A program made the position numbers and the translations under genes. A DNA stretch of 64,000 bases from Methylotenera sp. (GTDB lineage Bacteria; Pseudomonadota; Gammaproteobacteria; Burkholderiales; Methylophilaceae): positions 1-64,000 of the forward strand of contig JAUSAG010000040.1 of assembly GCA_030652995.1 (NCBI GenBank), read 5' to 3'. Below the pieces are notes generated by a model. That model searched no databases and was not told the origin of the DNA. It saw nothing but the letters and a program-made list of their open reading frames with translations. Positions 45,927 to 56,570 of the stretch are shown here, in pieces. The stretch's first letter is position 1. Every line of letters starts with the position of its first letter.

Positions 45927-47519
45927 ATGAGTACAACAACGGTAGCACATCACGACGAACATGCTGACCACCCAACAGGTATTATGCGTTGGCTGACAAC
46001 CACAAACCATAAAGATATTGGTACGATGTACCTGACCTTTTCGCTCATCATGTTTTTGGTGGGTGGCAGTATGATCTTAGGCATTCGCGCCGAGTTATTT
46101 CAGCCTGGACTTCAACTGATGAACCCTGATTTTTTTAACCAGCTCATCGGTGTGCACGCTTTAATTATGATTTTTGCAGCACTGATGCCTGCTGCAACTG
46201 GCTTTGCCAATTGGATGATTCCATTGCAAATTGGCGCCCCAGACATGGCACTACCGCGCTTGAACAACTGGGGATTCTGGTTGTTACCGCCTTCAGCTAT
46301 TTTATTAACGTTACCATTTATATTGGCGCTATTTGGCATAGGTGATGGCGCCTTGGCGACTGGCTGGACGTTTTACCCACCACTTTCAATACAAGGTGGC
46401 TTTGGCGTTGACTTTGCAATCTTTGCAGTACATTTACTCGGCATCTCCTCTGTACTAGGCTCTATCAACATTATCGTTACCCTGTATAACATGCGCGCAC
46501 CTGGTATGACTTTAATGAAAATGCCACTATTTGCGTGGGGTTGGCTGATTACTGCATTTTTATTGATTGCAACCATTCCGGTATTAGCCGGCGCGGTCAC
46601 TATGTTGCTCACAGACCGTCATTTTGGCACGCACTTCTTTGATGCAGCTGGTGGTGGCGACCCAGTCATGTTCCAACATTTATTTTGGTTCTTTGGTCAC
46701 CCTGAAGTCTATATTTTATTGTTGCCGGTTTGGGGCTTTATCCCACAAATTTTACAGACATTTTCACGTAAGCCGGTTTATGGTTACAAAGCGCAAGTTT
46801 ATTCATTCTGGGCAATTGGAGCCTTGGCGGTAGTGGTTTGGGCGCATCACTTCTTTACTGCAGGCCTGCCTGTACCTGCACTGCTCTACTTCATGTACAG
46901 CACTATGGCAATCTCTTTACCACTTGCTGTTTTATTTTTCTGTTGGATCAAAACCATGTGGAAAGGCTCTATGAGTTTTGAAACACCTATGCTGTTTACA
47001 GTAGGCTGGATCATCCTATTCGGCATTGGCGGTTTAACCGGTTTGGTATTAGCTGACGTTGCTGCGGATGCCCAATATCACAACAGTTACTTTGTAGTGG
47101 CACACTTCCATTACACATTATTTGCCGGTGGCATCATGGGGATTATGGCGGGCGTTTACTATTGGTTACCAAAAATGACCGGGCACATGTATAACGAGAA
47201 GCTAGGTAAAACACACTTCTGGCTGACTGCAATTTCATTTAACATGACCTTTATTCCACAGTTTTTCTTAGGTCTTGCTGGCATGCCACGTCGTATCCCT
47301 GACTACGCATTACAGTTTGCTGAGTTCAATATGATTTCATCGATATCAGCGTTTGTTTTAGGCTTATCTCAGCTACTTTTTGTTTACATCATCATTACTT
47401 GTGTGCGTGGCGGTAAAAAAGCAACCGATCAGGTATGGGAAGGTGCCGAAGGTTTGGAATGGACATTATCCTCACCGCCTCCTTATCATAGCTTTGCAGA
47501 ACAACCGGTTATCAAGTAG
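45927..47519 (+). CDS. coxA: cytochrome c oxidase subunit I
   Basis: A 530-residue, 12-helix haem-copper oxidase subunit with WLTTTNHKDIGTMYL, the CuB/Tyr motif HPEVYILLLPVWG, and HHFFTAGLP and VAHFHYTLF carrying metal-ligand His. It reduces oxygen and pumps protons. AGGAG precedes the ATG; 26 bases after coxB. Confidence 0.97.
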   Translation: MSTTTVAHHDEHADHPTGIMRWLTTTNHKDIGTMYLTFSLIMFLVGGSMILGIRAELFQPGLQLMNPDFFNQLIGVHALIMIFAALMPAATGFANWMIPLQIGAPDMALPRLNNWGFWLLPPSAILLTLPFILALFGIGDGALATGWTFYPPLSIQGGFGVDFAIFAVHLLGISSVLGSINIIVTLYNMRAPGMTLMKMPLFAWGWLITAFLLIATIPVLAGAVTMLLTDRHFGTHFFDAAGGGDPVMFQHLFWFFGHPEVYILLLPVWGFIPQILQTFSRKPVYGYKAQVYSFWAIGALAVVVWAHHFFTAGLPVPALLYFMYSTMAISLPLAVLFFCWIKTMWKGSMSFETPMLFTVGWIILFGIGGLTGLVLADVAADAQYHNSYFVVAHFHYTLFAGGIMGIMAGVYYWLPKMTGHMYNEKLGKTHFWLTAISFNMTFIPQFFLGLAGMPRRIPDYALQFAEFNMISSISAFVLGLSQLLFVYIIITCVRGGKKATDQVWEGAEGLEWTLSSPPPYHSFAEQPVIK

Positions 47520-47593
47520 CTTGAAAAGTTAAATTTGAAATGAAGGCTTGTTCATTTGAATGAGCCTTTGACACAACATGGGAAAAATCCTGT

Positions 47594-47695
47594 ATGCAAA
47601 AACCAGGCTCAAAAAGAAATAAAATCGTCGCCTTAATTTTAGGCGTGATTGCTTTGGCATGGTATGTAGCTTCCATGTTTACGCTATGGAAATAA
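47594..47695 (+). CDS. small membrane peptide of the cox operon
   Basis: A 33-residue peptide (MQKPGSKRNKIVALILGVIA...) with one membrane segment and basic N-terminus. Such short cytochrome-oxidase-associated proteins sit between coxA and ctaG in many betaproteobacteria. It overlaps the ctaG start by ten bases, suggesting coupling. Confidence 0.75.
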   Translation: MQKPGSKRNKIVALILGVIALAWYVASMFTLWK

Positions 47696-48252
47696 AAGCT
47701 GAAGATAACGGCGCTAGCCCAGATCAACAAAGAAAATTAGCCAATAAAAAGCTAGGCTTCAAGTTGCTCTGGATTGTTGCGGGGTCAATTGCCTTTTCGA
47801 TTGCACTGGTGCCTTTATACGATGTACTTTGCACTTTAACCGGACTCAATGGTAAAACAAAAACGACGGCATCGGTGATTTCAAACACAAAAGTGGATGA
47901 GTCGAGATGGGTGACAGTGCAATTCACGTCTAATGTAATGCCTGGTCTAGGATGGAATTTTCATCCGAAACAAAGCAGTATTAGATTGCACCCTGGGAAA
48001 ATACAAACGGTGTTATTTGAGGCTAAAAATATTACGAGCCAAGTAGTAGCAGGACAAGCAGTTCCAAGTGTTTCACCTGGGGTTGCCTCTATTTACTTTA
48101 AAAAAATAGAATGCTTCTGTTTTGTACGTCAAGAGTTACAACCTGGAGAGACTAAACTCATGCCACTCAGGTTTTTTGTAAGTACTGATTTGCCCAGTGA
48201 TGTCAGTGAAATGACCTTGTCGTATGCGTTTTTTAGTGCAGACAAACAATAA
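47686..48252 (+). CDS. ctaG: copper chaperone CtaG (Cox11)
   Basis: A 188-residue protein with one N-terminal membrane helix and a periplasmic copper-binding domain containing CFCF (FKKIECFCFVRQEL). It delivers copper to the CuB site of subunit I. ATG 47686 is chosen because the family begins near there; a longer frame reaches 47659. Confidence 0.93.
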   Translation: MEIKAEDNGASPDQQRKLANKKLGFKLLWIVAGSIAFSIALVPLYDVLCTLTGLNGKTKTTASVISNTKVDESRWVTVQFTSNVMPGLGWNFHPKQSSIRLHPGKIQTVLFEAKNITSQVVAGQAVPSVSPGVASIYFKKIECFCFVRQELQPGETKLMPLRFFVSTDLPSDVSEMTLSYAFFSADKQ

Positions 48253-48365
48253 AAAATTAGGTTAATTTTTTAGATGTAATGCAAGTAAAGTGTGGCAAGC
48301 AGGCGTCACTCAACCGCAGATGAGTTGAAGTAGATTAGTTAAACATAATGCAATAGGAGCTATGC

Positions 48366-49271
48366 ATGGAAACACATTCAAGTAATCATTATTATGTTCC
48401 TCACGGGAGCTTATACCCTGTTGTCATTTCGGCAGGTCTATTAAGCCTTGCCTCAGGTTTTATTTTTAGCGTCGCTACCGACACCAACAAAGATTTGGCT
48501 TATCTGCAAACCCCCGGTAAGTGGATGATGTACATTGGAGCGGCCCTTATTCTGCTTATGACTTTTAAGTGGCTAGGTGCGGTGGTGACCGAAAGCGTGA
48601 CGGGTCAGTACAAAAAGTGGGAGGATCAATCCTTCCGCATCGGCATGATTGTATTTATCTGTTCTGAGCTCGCATTTTTTGCCGCCTTCTTTGGCGCACT
48701 ATTTTATATGCGCATTATTTCCGTGCCAGATTTAGCTGCATTTGACCCATTATTTACACCTTATAAAGACTTCTTAGGCACTTGGCCCTCCGCTGGCCCT
48801 GGTGGCGTTGTACTTGGCAAAGAGTACTCCCCTAGCACACTTAACCCGATGGGTGCGTGGGGCTTGCCAGCCATCAACACGGCATTATTGCTGTCATCAG
48901 GCGCCACCATCACTTGGGCGCATTGGGGTTTATTGAAAGACAATCGCAAGCAATTGATTATAGGGCTATTTCTTACTGTCGCATTAGGTACTGCATTTAT
49001 GGTTTTACAAGCGCTCGAGTATCACGAAGCCTATACAGAGATGGGCTTAACACTGGGAAGTGGTGCTTACGGTGCAACTTTCTTTATGTTAACGGGCTTT
49101 CACGGCTTTCACGTCACCTTGGGGACAATCATGCTGATTGTCATTTTGCTACGTTCAATGAAAGGCCATTTCACTGCCAAGAGTCATTTTGGCTTTGAAG
49201 GCGTCGCCTGGTACTGGCACTTTGTAGATGTGGTGTGGTTAGGTCTGTTTATATTTGTGTACTGGCTGTAA
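48366..49271 (+). CDS. coxC: cytochrome c oxidase subunit III
   Basis: A 301-residue, seven-helix subunit with FICSELAFFAAFFGALF, FFMLTGFHGFHVTLG and the C-terminal WYWHFVDVVWLGLFIFVYWL. It stabilises the oxidase core. AGGAG precedes the ATG; a terminator follows. Confidence 0.95.
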   Translation: METHSSNHYYVPHGSLYPVVISAGLLSLASGFIFSVATDTNKDLAYLQTPGKWMMYIGAALILLMTFKWLGAVVTESVTGQYKKWEDQSFRIGMIVFICSELAFFAAFFGALFYMRIISVPDLAAFDPLFTPYKDFLGTWPSAGPGGVVLGKEYSPSTLNPMGAWGLPAINTALLLSSGATITWAHWGLLKDNRKQLIIGLFLTVALGTAFMVLQALEYHEAYTEMGLTLGSGAYGATFFMLTGFHGFHVTLGTIMLIVILLRSMKGHFTAKSHFGFEGVAWYWHFVDVVWLGLFIFVYWL

Positions 49272-49281
49272 TTGTATTTAT

Positions 49282-49315
49282 AAAAAAGGGCGATGCTCAC
49301 GCACCGCCTTTTTTT
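49282..49315. terminator. bidirectional terminator between coxC and the DUF2909 gene
   Basis: AAAAAAGG and CCTTTTTT flank a GC-rich imperfect stem (GCGATGC / GCACCGC). It ends both converging transcripts. Confidence 0.75.
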
Positions 49316-49382
49316 GTTTGAACCGTGTGGCTATGCCATCAAATAAATAATAGCAATGCAGTTTATGGCTTTTAAAAAGTCT

Positions 49383-49586
49383 TTAGACTTTTGACTGGCC
49401 AATTAAACCAAAGTAGTAACCTACTAATAGCAATAAAAACAATGTAATTGAAAGACCAATACGGATAGTCAACGCCTTAACTGTGCGCTCACCGCCGTCT
49501 TTATCTTTCGCTAAAAAATATAATGCAGAAAACAAGCTACCTACAATGGCAAACAGCACGATTACAATAGCAATTTTAATTAACAT
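49383..49586 (-). CDS. DUF2909 twin-helix membrane protein
   Basis: A 67-residue protein with two membrane helices separated by KDKDGGERTVKALTIR, the pattern of DUF2909. It is regularly encoded opposite the cox genes in betaproteobacteria. The function is unknown. Confidence 0.85.
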   Translation of the reverse strand: MLIKIAIVIVLFAIVGSLFSALYFLAKDKDGGERTVKALTIRIGLSITLFLLLLVGYYFGLIGQSKV

Positions 49587-49628
49587 GTCGAGGCCTTATT
49601 TTTATAGATACGGCATTATGCGTTGCAT

Positions 49629-50375
49629 ATGATACAAAAGCAATTTGGCTTAACTAACTACGTATTTAGACCCTCGTGGCTAGGGGCACTCATATTGATT
49701 ATTTGTGTGCCATTGTTTATTAAACTTGGGTTTTGGCAATACAACAAAGCCACGTTAAAACAAGAAATTCAATCTAATTATGAAGTTGCAGTAAGCGCTG
49801 ATGCACTTGACCTGCCGAGTCAGATCGATAACTTCAATGCCTGGCAATATAAAAAAATTAAATTAAATGGCACCTACAACACGCAATATCAAATACTGCT
49901 CGACAATCAGGTAGAAAATAACAAAGCTGGGTTTCACGTACTCACGCCATTAAAGTTAGCAGGTAGAAACGACCACATCCTCATCAACAGAGGCTGGGTA
50001 GAGGGTGGTGCCGAACATGACAACATACCCGACATTGCTACGCCAAATGAGCCGGTCGAAGTGGTTGGTCAAATTTCCATCCCTAGTAAAAAGATTTTTA
50101 CTTTGGAAAGCGATGCAGAAAAAACGGTTTGGAATAAAGTGTGGCAGCACATGGATATGCAACGCTACCAAAAAAGTGTCTCTATCACAGTATTGCCGGT
50201 GGTGATTAAACTTGATGCAAAAAGTAATGCTGGCGGCTTTGTCCGTAACTGGCAAATACCAGCGAGTAGAATTACTACCAATATAGGCTATGCTTACCAA
50301 TGGTTTGGCTTTGCATTTGCCAGCATCATGATTTATTTATTCACCAGCATTAAAAAAGTTTCAGGCAATCAATAA
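49629..50375 (+). CDS. SURF1-family oxidase assembly protein
   Basis: A 248-residue protein with N- and C-terminal membrane helices and the SURF1 signatures LGFWQYNKA, LLDNQVENNKAGFHVLTPL, ILINRGWV and the terminal YAYQWFGFAFASIMIYLF. It assists haem a insertion into subunit I. ATG 49629 is preferred over TTG 49623. Confidence 0.92.
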   Translation: MIQKQFGLTNYVFRPSWLGALILIICVPLFIKLGFWQYNKATLKQEIQSNYEVAVSADALDLPSQIDNFNAWQYKKIKLNGTYNTQYQILLDNQVENNKAGFHVLTPLKLAGRNDHILINRGWVEGGAEHDNIPDIATPNEPVEVVGQISIPSKKIFTLESDAEKTVWNKVWQHMDMQRYQKSVSITVLPVVIKLDAKSNAGGFVRNWQIPASRITTNIGYAYQWFGFAFASIMIYLFTSIKKVSGNQ

Positions 50376-50395
50376 AACATAGGCAATTTAAAAAC

Positions 50396-51010
50396 ATGCA
50401 AAACGAAACAGAAAACTACGAATATCTTGATCGACAACGCAGAGGGCGGTTAGTCTTCCTTAGCATGCTGATATTTTTTGTAACGCCTATCGTGGCCGTT
50501 ATCGCTATGTATAAGCTGGATTGGAAACCTAAAGGCGAGAGCATTGGTGAACTGGTCACCCCGGCGAAGCTCCTCACCATGGATAAATCCATCCTAACGA
50601 GCGAAGGAAATTTTGCGCCAGCAAATCTATGGAAAGAAAAATGGAGCATGGTTTATGTGACGGCAACTTGTGCGGATGCTTGCAAAAGCAAACTGCACAC
50701 CATGCGTCAATTGCACGTTTCTTTGTACAAAGAAATACCGCGTATGCAGCGCGTACTCATCACTACATCCAGCAATGTTGCTGAGTTCAAACAAATCTAT
50801 CCAGATATGCTGATATTGAATCAACCTACGGTTGAAATCAGCGCATTTGGCAATCAATTCAACATCAAAAACGAGCAGTCTATTAGTGCTAACAGAATTT
50901 ATTTAGTTGATCCGCTGGGGCACTTAATGATGAGTTACACGCCAACGACTGACCCAGCACTCATTCGTAAAGATATTACGCGCCTCATGAAGTATTCTTG
51001 GGCCGGCTGA
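50396..51010 (+). CDS. Sco-like thioredoxin-fold membrane protein
   Basis: A 204-residue protein with one N-terminal membrane helix and a thioredoxin-like periplasmic domain. It carries CADAC, a CxxxC pair in the position of the copper-binding motif of Sco proteins, and YLVDPLGHLMMSY. It probably helps reduce or metallate the CuA centre. It lies between SURF1 and ctaA, its usual place. Confidence 0.75.
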   Translation: MQNETENYEYLDRQRRGRLVFLSMLIFFVTPIVAVIAMYKLDWKPKGESIGELVTPAKLLTMDKSILTSEGNFAPANLWKEKWSMVYVTATCADACKSKLHTMRQLHVSLYKEIPRMQRVLITTSSNVAEFKQIYPDMLILNQPTVEISAFGNQFNIKNEQSISANRIYLVDPLGHLMMSYTPTTDPALIRKDITRLMKYSWAG

Positions 51011-51012
51011 TC

Positions 51013-52023
51013 ATGAAGCACGTTTTTTTTAAACGCTTGTCTTTATTTGCAACGGCGCTCGCGCTATGCGTCATCGTACTTGGCGCTTATGTTCGCTTAT
51101 CCGATGCCGGGCTTGGCTGTCCAGATTGGCCGGGCTGTTATGGAACACTAAGCGTCCCTCAAAGTGAAGTGGCGATTCAAAAAGCACAAACTGTATTTCC
51201 AGGTAGCACCATTGATTCAGGTAAAGCCTGGAAGGAAATGGCGCATCGCTATTTAGCAGGCACTTTGGGCTTGGTCATCCTCGCAATATTTATATCTGGC
51301 TGGCGTCTTAAATCAAACATTAAAGTACACCCCTTGCTACCAACAGCTTTGCTTGTTATCGTTGGCTTTCAGGCCATGCTAGGCATGTGGACAGTCACCC
51401 TATTACTAAAGCCTGCCATTGTCAGCGCGCACCTCATTGGTGGCATGACAACGTTAGCATTGCTCACCTGGATTACCCATCGCCATTGGGCAAGAACTAT
51501 TGTCAACAGTACAATTTCACCCGCACTAAAATTGGCTATACGTGGCGCTTTGCTGATTTTGCTTGGACAAATTTTTCTAGGTGGCTGGACCAGCACTAAT
51601 TACGCAGCACTTGCCTGCACTGACTTTCCAACATGTCACGGTGCCTGGGTGCCTGAGATGGACTTCAAAGATGCGTTTCATTTGGTACGCGAGCTTGGGC
51701 AAAGTGCTAATGGCGGCAATTTAACACTACCCGCATTAGTGGCTATTCAGTGGACACACCGCGTCGGCGCACTTATTACGTTTATCTATTTAGCTGTTTT
51801 GGCATTAAAAACAATCAACATCCATCACTTTAGAAGCATAGGATTAATGCTCTTTGCCACTTTATTGGTACAAGTGTGCATCGGCATAGCAAATTTAGTG
51901 CTGCAACTACCGTTAACGCTCGCCGTATTACATAACCTAGGTGCAGCTTTGCTGGTAATCATCACCGTAATACTTAACTCAAAAGTAACGAGCACAAAAT
52001 ATGACCACTCAAAAATACACTAA
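51013..52023 (+). CDS. ctaA: haem A synthase (CtaA/Cox15)
   Basis: A 336-residue, eight-helix enzyme converting haem O to haem A, with [45 protein letters not shown] and [15 protein letters not shown] 51013 follows the previous stop by two bases. Confidence 0.95.
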   Translation: MKHVFFKRLSLFATALALCVIVLGAYVRLSDAGLGCPDWPGCYGTLSVPQSEVAIQKAQTVFPGSTIDSGKAWKEMAHRYLAGTLGLVILAIFISGWRLKSNIKVHPLLPTALLVIVGFQAMLGMWTVTLLLKPAIVSAHLIGGMTTLALLTWITHRHWARTIVNSTISPALKLAIRGALLILLGQIFLGGWTSTNYAALACTDFPTCHGAWVPEMDFKDAFHLVRELGQSANGGNLTLPALVAIQWTHRVGALITFIYLAVLALKTINIHHFRSIGLMLFATLLVQVCIGIANLVLQLPLTLAVLHNLGAALLVIITVILNSKVTSTKYDHSKIH

Positions 52024-52033
52024 TGAGGCACCT

Positions 52034-52933
52034 ATGCGCATCATCATAACCAACCAGATCAAAAACTTGATGCACCAATTCAAGATTTTCTTTCCGCTGT
52101 GTAAACCGCGTGTAACTTCCTTAATCGTGTTTACCGCACTCATCGGCATGTTCTTAGCAACACCAAACATGGTGCCTTTGCCACTTTTGCTAGCCACTAC
52201 CATTGGCATTGCATTTGCGTCCGGCGCTGCAGCTGCATTTAACTGCCTGATTGAGCATAAAATTGATGCCGTGATGGCGCGTACCCGCGCACGTCCGCTG
52301 CCTACGGGGCAAGTTTCATCCATGGAAACCATGATATTCGCCACATTACTGGGTTTAACTGGGCTGACAATTTTATACATTTACGTCAACCCGCTTACCA
52401 TGTGGCTCACGCTCGCTACTTTTGTCGGATATGCCGTGATTTACACCGTGTTTCTTAAACCAGCAACACCGATGAATATCGTTATTGGAGGCGCATCGGG
52501 TGCAATGCCGCCTATTTTGGGTTGGGCCGCCATGACTAATACCGTTTCACCAGAGTCGCTCATCATGTTTTTAATCATTTTCGCTTGGACACCACCCCAC
52601 TTCTGGGCGCTGGCGCTGTATCGCCGAGAAGAGTACGCTAAAGTTGGCATGCCCATGTTGCCCGTCACCCACGGTGAAGCATTTACGTTGCTACATATAT
52701 TGCTCTACACCATCATCCTCATCGTGGTTTCACTTATGCCTTACGGACTTGGCATGAGCGGTATGATTTATCTAGTATCCGTGATCATACTAGATGCTAT
52801 TTTTCTGGCTTATGTCATTACACTTTATAAAAAATACTCTGATGATCTGGCGAAGCGTACCTTCAGATACTCAATTATCTATTTAACGCTGTTGTTTGCG
52901 GCTTTGCTGGTTGACCATTATTGGTTGATGTGA
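52034..52933 (+). CDS. ctaB: protohaem IX farnesyltransferase (haem O synthase)
   Basis: A 299-residue UbiA-family enzyme that farnesylates haem B. It has [42 protein letters not shown] and [30 protein letters not shown] 52034 has GAGG upstream; ATG 52001 would overlap ctaA by 23 bases and is an alternative. Confidence 0.95.
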   Translation: MRIIITNQIKNLMHQFKIFFPLCKPRVTSLIVFTALIGMFLATPNMVPLPLLLATTIGIAFASGAAAAFNCLIEHKIDAVMARTRARPLPTGQVSSMETMIFATLLGLTGLTILYIYVNPLTMWLTLATFVGYAVIYTVFLKPATPMNIVIGGASGAMPPILGWAAMTNTVSPESLIMFLIIFAWTPPHFWALALYRREEYAKVGMPMLPVTHGEAFTLLHILLYTIILIVVSLMPYGLGMSGMIYLVSVIILDAIFLAYVITLYKKYSDDLAKRTFRYSIIYLTLLFAALLVDHYWLM

Positions 52934-53043
52934 TTGGGGATAATTATCTGCTCAAGGTGCGGCATTAAATTTTTGCCGCACCAATAGGCAACCATCACTC
53001 AATCAATCGTTAATATAAGAAAAAGTGATATTCAAATCTACGG

Positions 53044-53058
53044 CTCAATAATATTGAG
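53044..53058. repeat. 15-bp palindrome upstream of ccoN
   Basis: CTCAATAATATTGAG, a 7-bp inverted repeat around one base. It shares the core TCAATA/TATTGA with the larger palindrome at 53109. Confidence 0.7.
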
Positions 53059-53108
53059 AGACTAAACACCTCCCCTACCTGCAACATCCACATCACTAAG
53101 TAAAAGTT

Positions 53109-53136
53109 GCATTGGCTCAATATATTGAGCCAATGC
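53109..53136. repeat. 28-bp perfect palindrome upstream of ccoN
   Basis: GCATTGGCTCAATA is followed directly by its exact reverse complement. It has no loop and no T-run, so it looks more like an operator or cruciform than a terminator. A related TAATATTGA lies at 53161-53169. Confidence 0.85.
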
Positions 53137-53290
53137 AATATATTACATTGTATAATTGCATAATATTGACGCATCCACTCGATGCGAGGGCAGTATTCAG
53201 TACAAAACACGCCAGTTAAGATTTTGTCGGAACAAACAAAAATTACCCCTAATGATCAATTTTCTTTAGTTTTATTTAAGGACCGAAGTG

Positions 53291-54724
53291 ATGAGTAACA
53301 ATAATGTAGAAACGTTTTACGACGACTACGTCATCAGAAAGTTTACTGTGATGGCAGTGGTTTGGGGTGTGGTTGGCATGCTGGTCGGCGTGTTAATTGC
53401 CGCACAGCTTGCTTTTCCAGCACTTAATTTTGATCTAGCATGGTTTAGTTTTGGTCGTTTACGCCCGCTACATACCAATGCCGTAATTTTTGCTTTTGGT
53501 GGTAGCGCCTTATTTGCCACGTCTTACTACGTCGTACAACGCACTAGCCAAGTGAGGCTGGCGTTTCCGCTGTTAGCGCGGTACACATTCTGGGGCTATC
53601 AAGCTGTCATTCTAGCCGCCGCAATCAGTTTGCCGTTGGGTTACACCCAAGGTAAAGAATACGCTGAACTTGAGTGGCCAATTGACTTGTTGCTATTAGT
53701 AGTTTGGGTGATGTACGCTTTTGTGTTTTTTGGCACCATCGCTAACAGAAAAATCAAACATATTTACGTTGCCAACTGGTTTTATGGCGCGTTTATTATC
53801 GTGGTAGCGCTACTTCACATTGTAAACAGTGCAGCCATTCCATCTGAGTGGTTTAGGTCATATTCTGCCTATTCTGGCGTGCAAGATGCCATGATCCAAT
53901 GGTGGTATGGTCATAATGCGGTTGGCTTCTTCTTAACCGCCGCGTTCTTAGGCATGATGTACTACTTTGTGCCAAAACAGGCGCAACGTCCGGTGTACTC
54001 ATATCGCTTATCTATCGTGCACTTCTGGGGCTTGATCTTCACCTACATGTGGGCAGGCTCACATCATTTACACTACACTGCTTTGCCTGACTGGACACAA
54101 TCAGTCGGCATGGTGTTATCACTGATCCTGCTAGCGCCAAGCTGGGGCGGCATGATCAACGGCATGATGACCATGTCTGGCGCATGGCACAAACTGCGCG
54201 ATGATCCAATTTTACGCTTCATGATCGTGTCACTTTCATTCTACGGTATGAGTACGTTTGAAGGTCCAATGATGGCGATTAAAACTGTAAATGCGCTATC
54301 GCACTACACAGACTGGACTGTAGGCCATGTTCACTCAGGCGCATTAGGTTGGGTAGGCTTTATCTCAATGGGTTCTTTATACTTTTTAACACCACGCTTG
54401 TGGGGCCTGAAGCAAATGTACAGCACAAAAGCTATTGAGTTGCACTTCTGGTTAGCAACCATTGGCGTCGTGTTATATATCACTGCCATGTGGATTTCTG
54501 GCGTAACTGCTGGTTTAATGTGGCGTGCTATTAACGAAGATGGCACACTCACCTACACCTTTGTTGAATCTGTTAAAGCGATGCATCCTTTCTACGTCAT
54601 CCGTATGATAGGTGGCTTAATGTACGTAAGTGGCATGATTATCATGCTGTGGAACGTCATTAAAACCGTACAAATGGGTCAAGCAACACCCGCTAAAATT
54701 CCAGCTGTTGTAGCACATGCTTAA
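53291..54724 (+). CDS. ccoN: cbb3-type cytochrome oxidase subunit I
   Basis: A 477-residue catalytic subunit with 12 or more helices. Haem and CuB ligand regions include [50 protein letters not shown] and [17 protein letters not shown]. It is a high-affinity oxygen reductase. AAGGA lies before ATG 53291; a GTG one codon earlier is also open. Confidence 0.97.
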   Translation: MSNNNVETFYDDYVIRKFTVMAVVWGVVGMLVGVLIAAQLAFPALNFDLAWFSFGRLRPLHTNAVIFAFGGSALFATSYYVVQRTSQVRLAFPLLARYTFWGYQAVILAAAISLPLGYTQGKEYAELEWPIDLLLLVVWVMYAFVFFGTIANRKIKHIYVANWFYGAFIIVVALLHIVNSAAIPSEWFRSYSAYSGVQDAMIQWWYGHNAVGFFLTAAFLGMMYYFVPKQAQRPVYSYRLSIVHFWGLIFTYMWAGSHHLHYTALPDWTQSVGMVLSLILLAPSWGGMINGMMTMSGAWHKLRDDPILRFMIVSLSFYGMSTFEGPMMAIKTVNALSHYTDWTVGHVHSGALGWVGFISMGSLYFLTPRLWGLKQMYSTKAIELHFWLATIGVVLYITAMWISGVTAGLMWRAINEDGTLTYTFVESVKAMHPFYVIRMIGGLMYVSGMIIMLWNVIKTVQMGQATPAKIPAVVAHA

Positions 54725-54735
54725 GGATCATAAAA

Positions 54736-55362
54736 ATGGCAAATAATGAGAAAAAAGGATTTACGCACGAGAAGATTGAAACCAACAGCTTCTTGATGAT
54801 CGTGTTGATTTTAGTAGTGGTTTCGTTTGGTGGTTTGGTTGAAATCGTGCCGTTGTTTTTTCAAAAATCAACAACGCAACCTATTGAAGGTTTAAAACCC
54901 TACACCGCATTGCAGCAAGCGGGGCGTGATATTTATCTGCGTGAAGGCTGCTACAACTGCCATTCACAAATGATCCGCCCATTTAAAGCTGAAACCTTGC
55001 GTTATGGACACTACTCAGTGGCTGGTGAATCAGTGTTTGATCATCCATTTCAATGGGGTAGCAAGCGTACCGGACCCGATTTAGCACGTGTTGGCGAACG
55101 CTACAGCGACGAATGGCACCGTATTCACCTAATTAACCCACGTGATTTAGTGCCGGAATCTGTGATGCCTGGTTATCCATGGCTAGAAAAAAATCTGGTA
55201 AATGCTGAAAAAATGCCAGCTCACTTACGTGCATTAAAAATCGCAGGTGTGCCATATACAGATGAAGAAATCAAAAATGCGGCCAATGATGTTTATGGCA
55301 AAACCGAAATGGAAGCAATGATTGCTTATTTACAAGTGCTGGGTACAGCACTTAAACAGTAA
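54736..55362 (+). CDS. ccoO: cbb3 oxidase monohaem subunit II
   Basis: A 208-residue membrane-anchored cytochrome c with [11 protein letters not shown], axial Met in [11 protein letters not shown], and one N-terminal helix. It passes electrons from CcoP to CcoN. It is 11 bases after ccoN. Confidence 0.96.
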   Translation: MANNEKKGFTHEKIETNSFLMIVLILVVVSFGGLVEIVPLFFQKSTTQPIEGLKPYTALQQAGRDIYLREGCYNCHSQMIRPFKAETLRYGHYSVAGESVFDHPFQWGSKRTGPDLARVGERYSDEWHRIHLINPRDLVPESVMPGYPWLEKNLVNAEKMPAHLRALKIAGVPYTDEEIKNAANDVYGKTEMEAMIAYLQVLGTALKQ

Positions 55363-55371
55363 TCGCACAAT

Positions 55372-55515
55372 ATGGATATTACTGATTTACGTAGCATAGC
55401 AACCGTTGCCGCTTTGGTGACCTTTGTCGGCATTTGGGTGTGGGCATGGTCTGGGCGGCATAAAAAAGATTTTGATGAAGCGGCAAGATTGCCACTTGAG
55501 GGAGATGAAGAATGA
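55372..55515 (+). CDS. ccoQ: cbb3 oxidase small subunit CcoQ
   Basis: A 47-residue peptide with one membrane helix (TVAALVTFVGIWVWAW) and a charged tail (KKDFDEAARLPLEGDEE), the CcoQ/FixQ pattern. Its stop overlaps the ccoP start (ATGA). Confidence 0.93.
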   Translation: MDITDLRSIATVAALVTFVGIWVWAWSGRHKKDFDEAARLPLEGDEE

Positions 55516-56423
55516 GTGATTTTACAAGCAGTTTTTGGCCGATTTTCATTTCAGCCATTGTCATTGGCGGTATTATTTTCTGTTTGGTCGTATTGTTTGT
55601 TACCAGCAAATCACACGATCCTCGCCATACAGGCCAATCAACAGGCCACGTGTATGATGAAGATATTGTGGAAATGAACAACCCAATGCCTAGATGGTGG
55701 ATGTGGATGTTTATTATCACCTGTATATTTGGCGTAGCTTATCTATTCCTCTACCCAGGTTTAGGGACTTATAAGGGTGCTTTCGGCTGGACTCAAGTTA
55801 ATCAGTATGAGAAAGAGATCAAAGAGTCTAACGATCGCATAGCACCAATCTACGCCGCTTTTACGGCCATGAAAGCTGAAGATGTTGCCCAGGATGCCAA
55901 GGCAATGGCCATTGGCGAACGTTTATTTATGAACAATTGCTCACAATGTCATGGATCAGATGCACATGGCAGTCGCGGCTTTCCTAACTTAACGGATAAC
56001 GACTGGCTATATGGTGGCGCGCCGGAAGCCATAGTAGAATCCATTACCAACGGTCGCCACGGTATGATGCCGCCAATGGCTGCCGCGGTAGGTGGCCCAG
56101 ATGATGTTAAAGATGTCGCTCAATATGTATTAAGTTTATCTAATAGTGAACATGATGTTAATCGTGCGGCTCTGGGTAAAGATAAATTTACTTCATGTGC
56201 AGCCTGTCATGGTGCTGATGGCAAGGGTAATCAGGCTATTGGTGCACCAAATCTAACTGATGATATTTGGCTACATGGCGCAGGCGAAGCTGCCATTATT
56301 GACCGTATTAACAACGGTAAAAGCAATCAAATGCCAGCGCAGGGAACGCGTTTAACACCTGAGCAGATTCATGTATTAGCGGCTTATGTTTGGCGCTTTT
56401 CAAATTCAACTGCGGCTCAATAA
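55512..56423 (+). CDS. ccoP: cbb3 oxidase dihaem subunit III
   Basis: A 303-residue protein with two N-terminal membrane helices and two cytochrome c domains (CSQCHG and CAACHG), each with a PNLTD motif. It is the electron entry point of the oxidase. The start overlaps ccoQ by four bases. Confidence 0.97.
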   Translation: MSDFTSSFWPIFISAIVIGGIIFCLVVLFVTSKSHDPRHTGQSTGHVYDEDIVEMNNPMPRWWMWMFIITCIFGVAYLFLYPGLGTYKGAFGWTQVNQYEKEIKESNDRIAPIYAAFTAMKAEDVAQDAKAMAIGERLFMNNCSQCHGSDAHGSRGFPNLTDNDWLYGGAPEAIVESITNGRHGMMPPMAAAVGGPDDVKDVAQYVLSLSNSEHDVNRAALGKDKFTSCAACHGADGKGNQAIGAPNLTDDIWLHGAGEAAIIDRINNGKSNQMPAQGTRLTPEQIHVLAAYVWRFSNSTAAQ

Positions 56424-56494
56424 ATAGCCCATTATTTAATTGATTGCTGATGTGAAACTTTAATGCAGATTGAATAATCTCACTGTCACTTGAG

Positions 56495-56527
56495 GCCCGA
56501 TATTTTGCACATGTAAAAATATCGGGC
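56495..56527. repeat. 12-bp hairpin between ccoP and ccoG
   Basis: GCCCGATATTTT (56495-56506) and AAAATATCGGGC (56516-56527) pair perfectly around nine bases. No T-run follows, so it may be a processing or stabilising hairpin rather than a full terminator. Confidence 0.65.
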
Positions 56528-56570
56528 ATTGTCTATTTGTGCGTCACCATTATGCAAGGTCTTAAAACAA

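Larger units (their letters stand above)
52934..53290. other. intergenic region before ccoN
   Basis: No gene is visible in these 357 bases. It holds the palindromes listed separately and TTGTCGGAACAA (53224-53235), an FNR/Dnr-like inverted repeat 55 bases before ccoN. It is probably the ccoN promoter region. Confidence 0.5.

Noticed and set aside
53109-53136. intrinsic terminator of ctaB
   Set aside because: The palindrome has no loop and is not followed by a T-run on either strand, and it lies 175 bases beyond ctaB.
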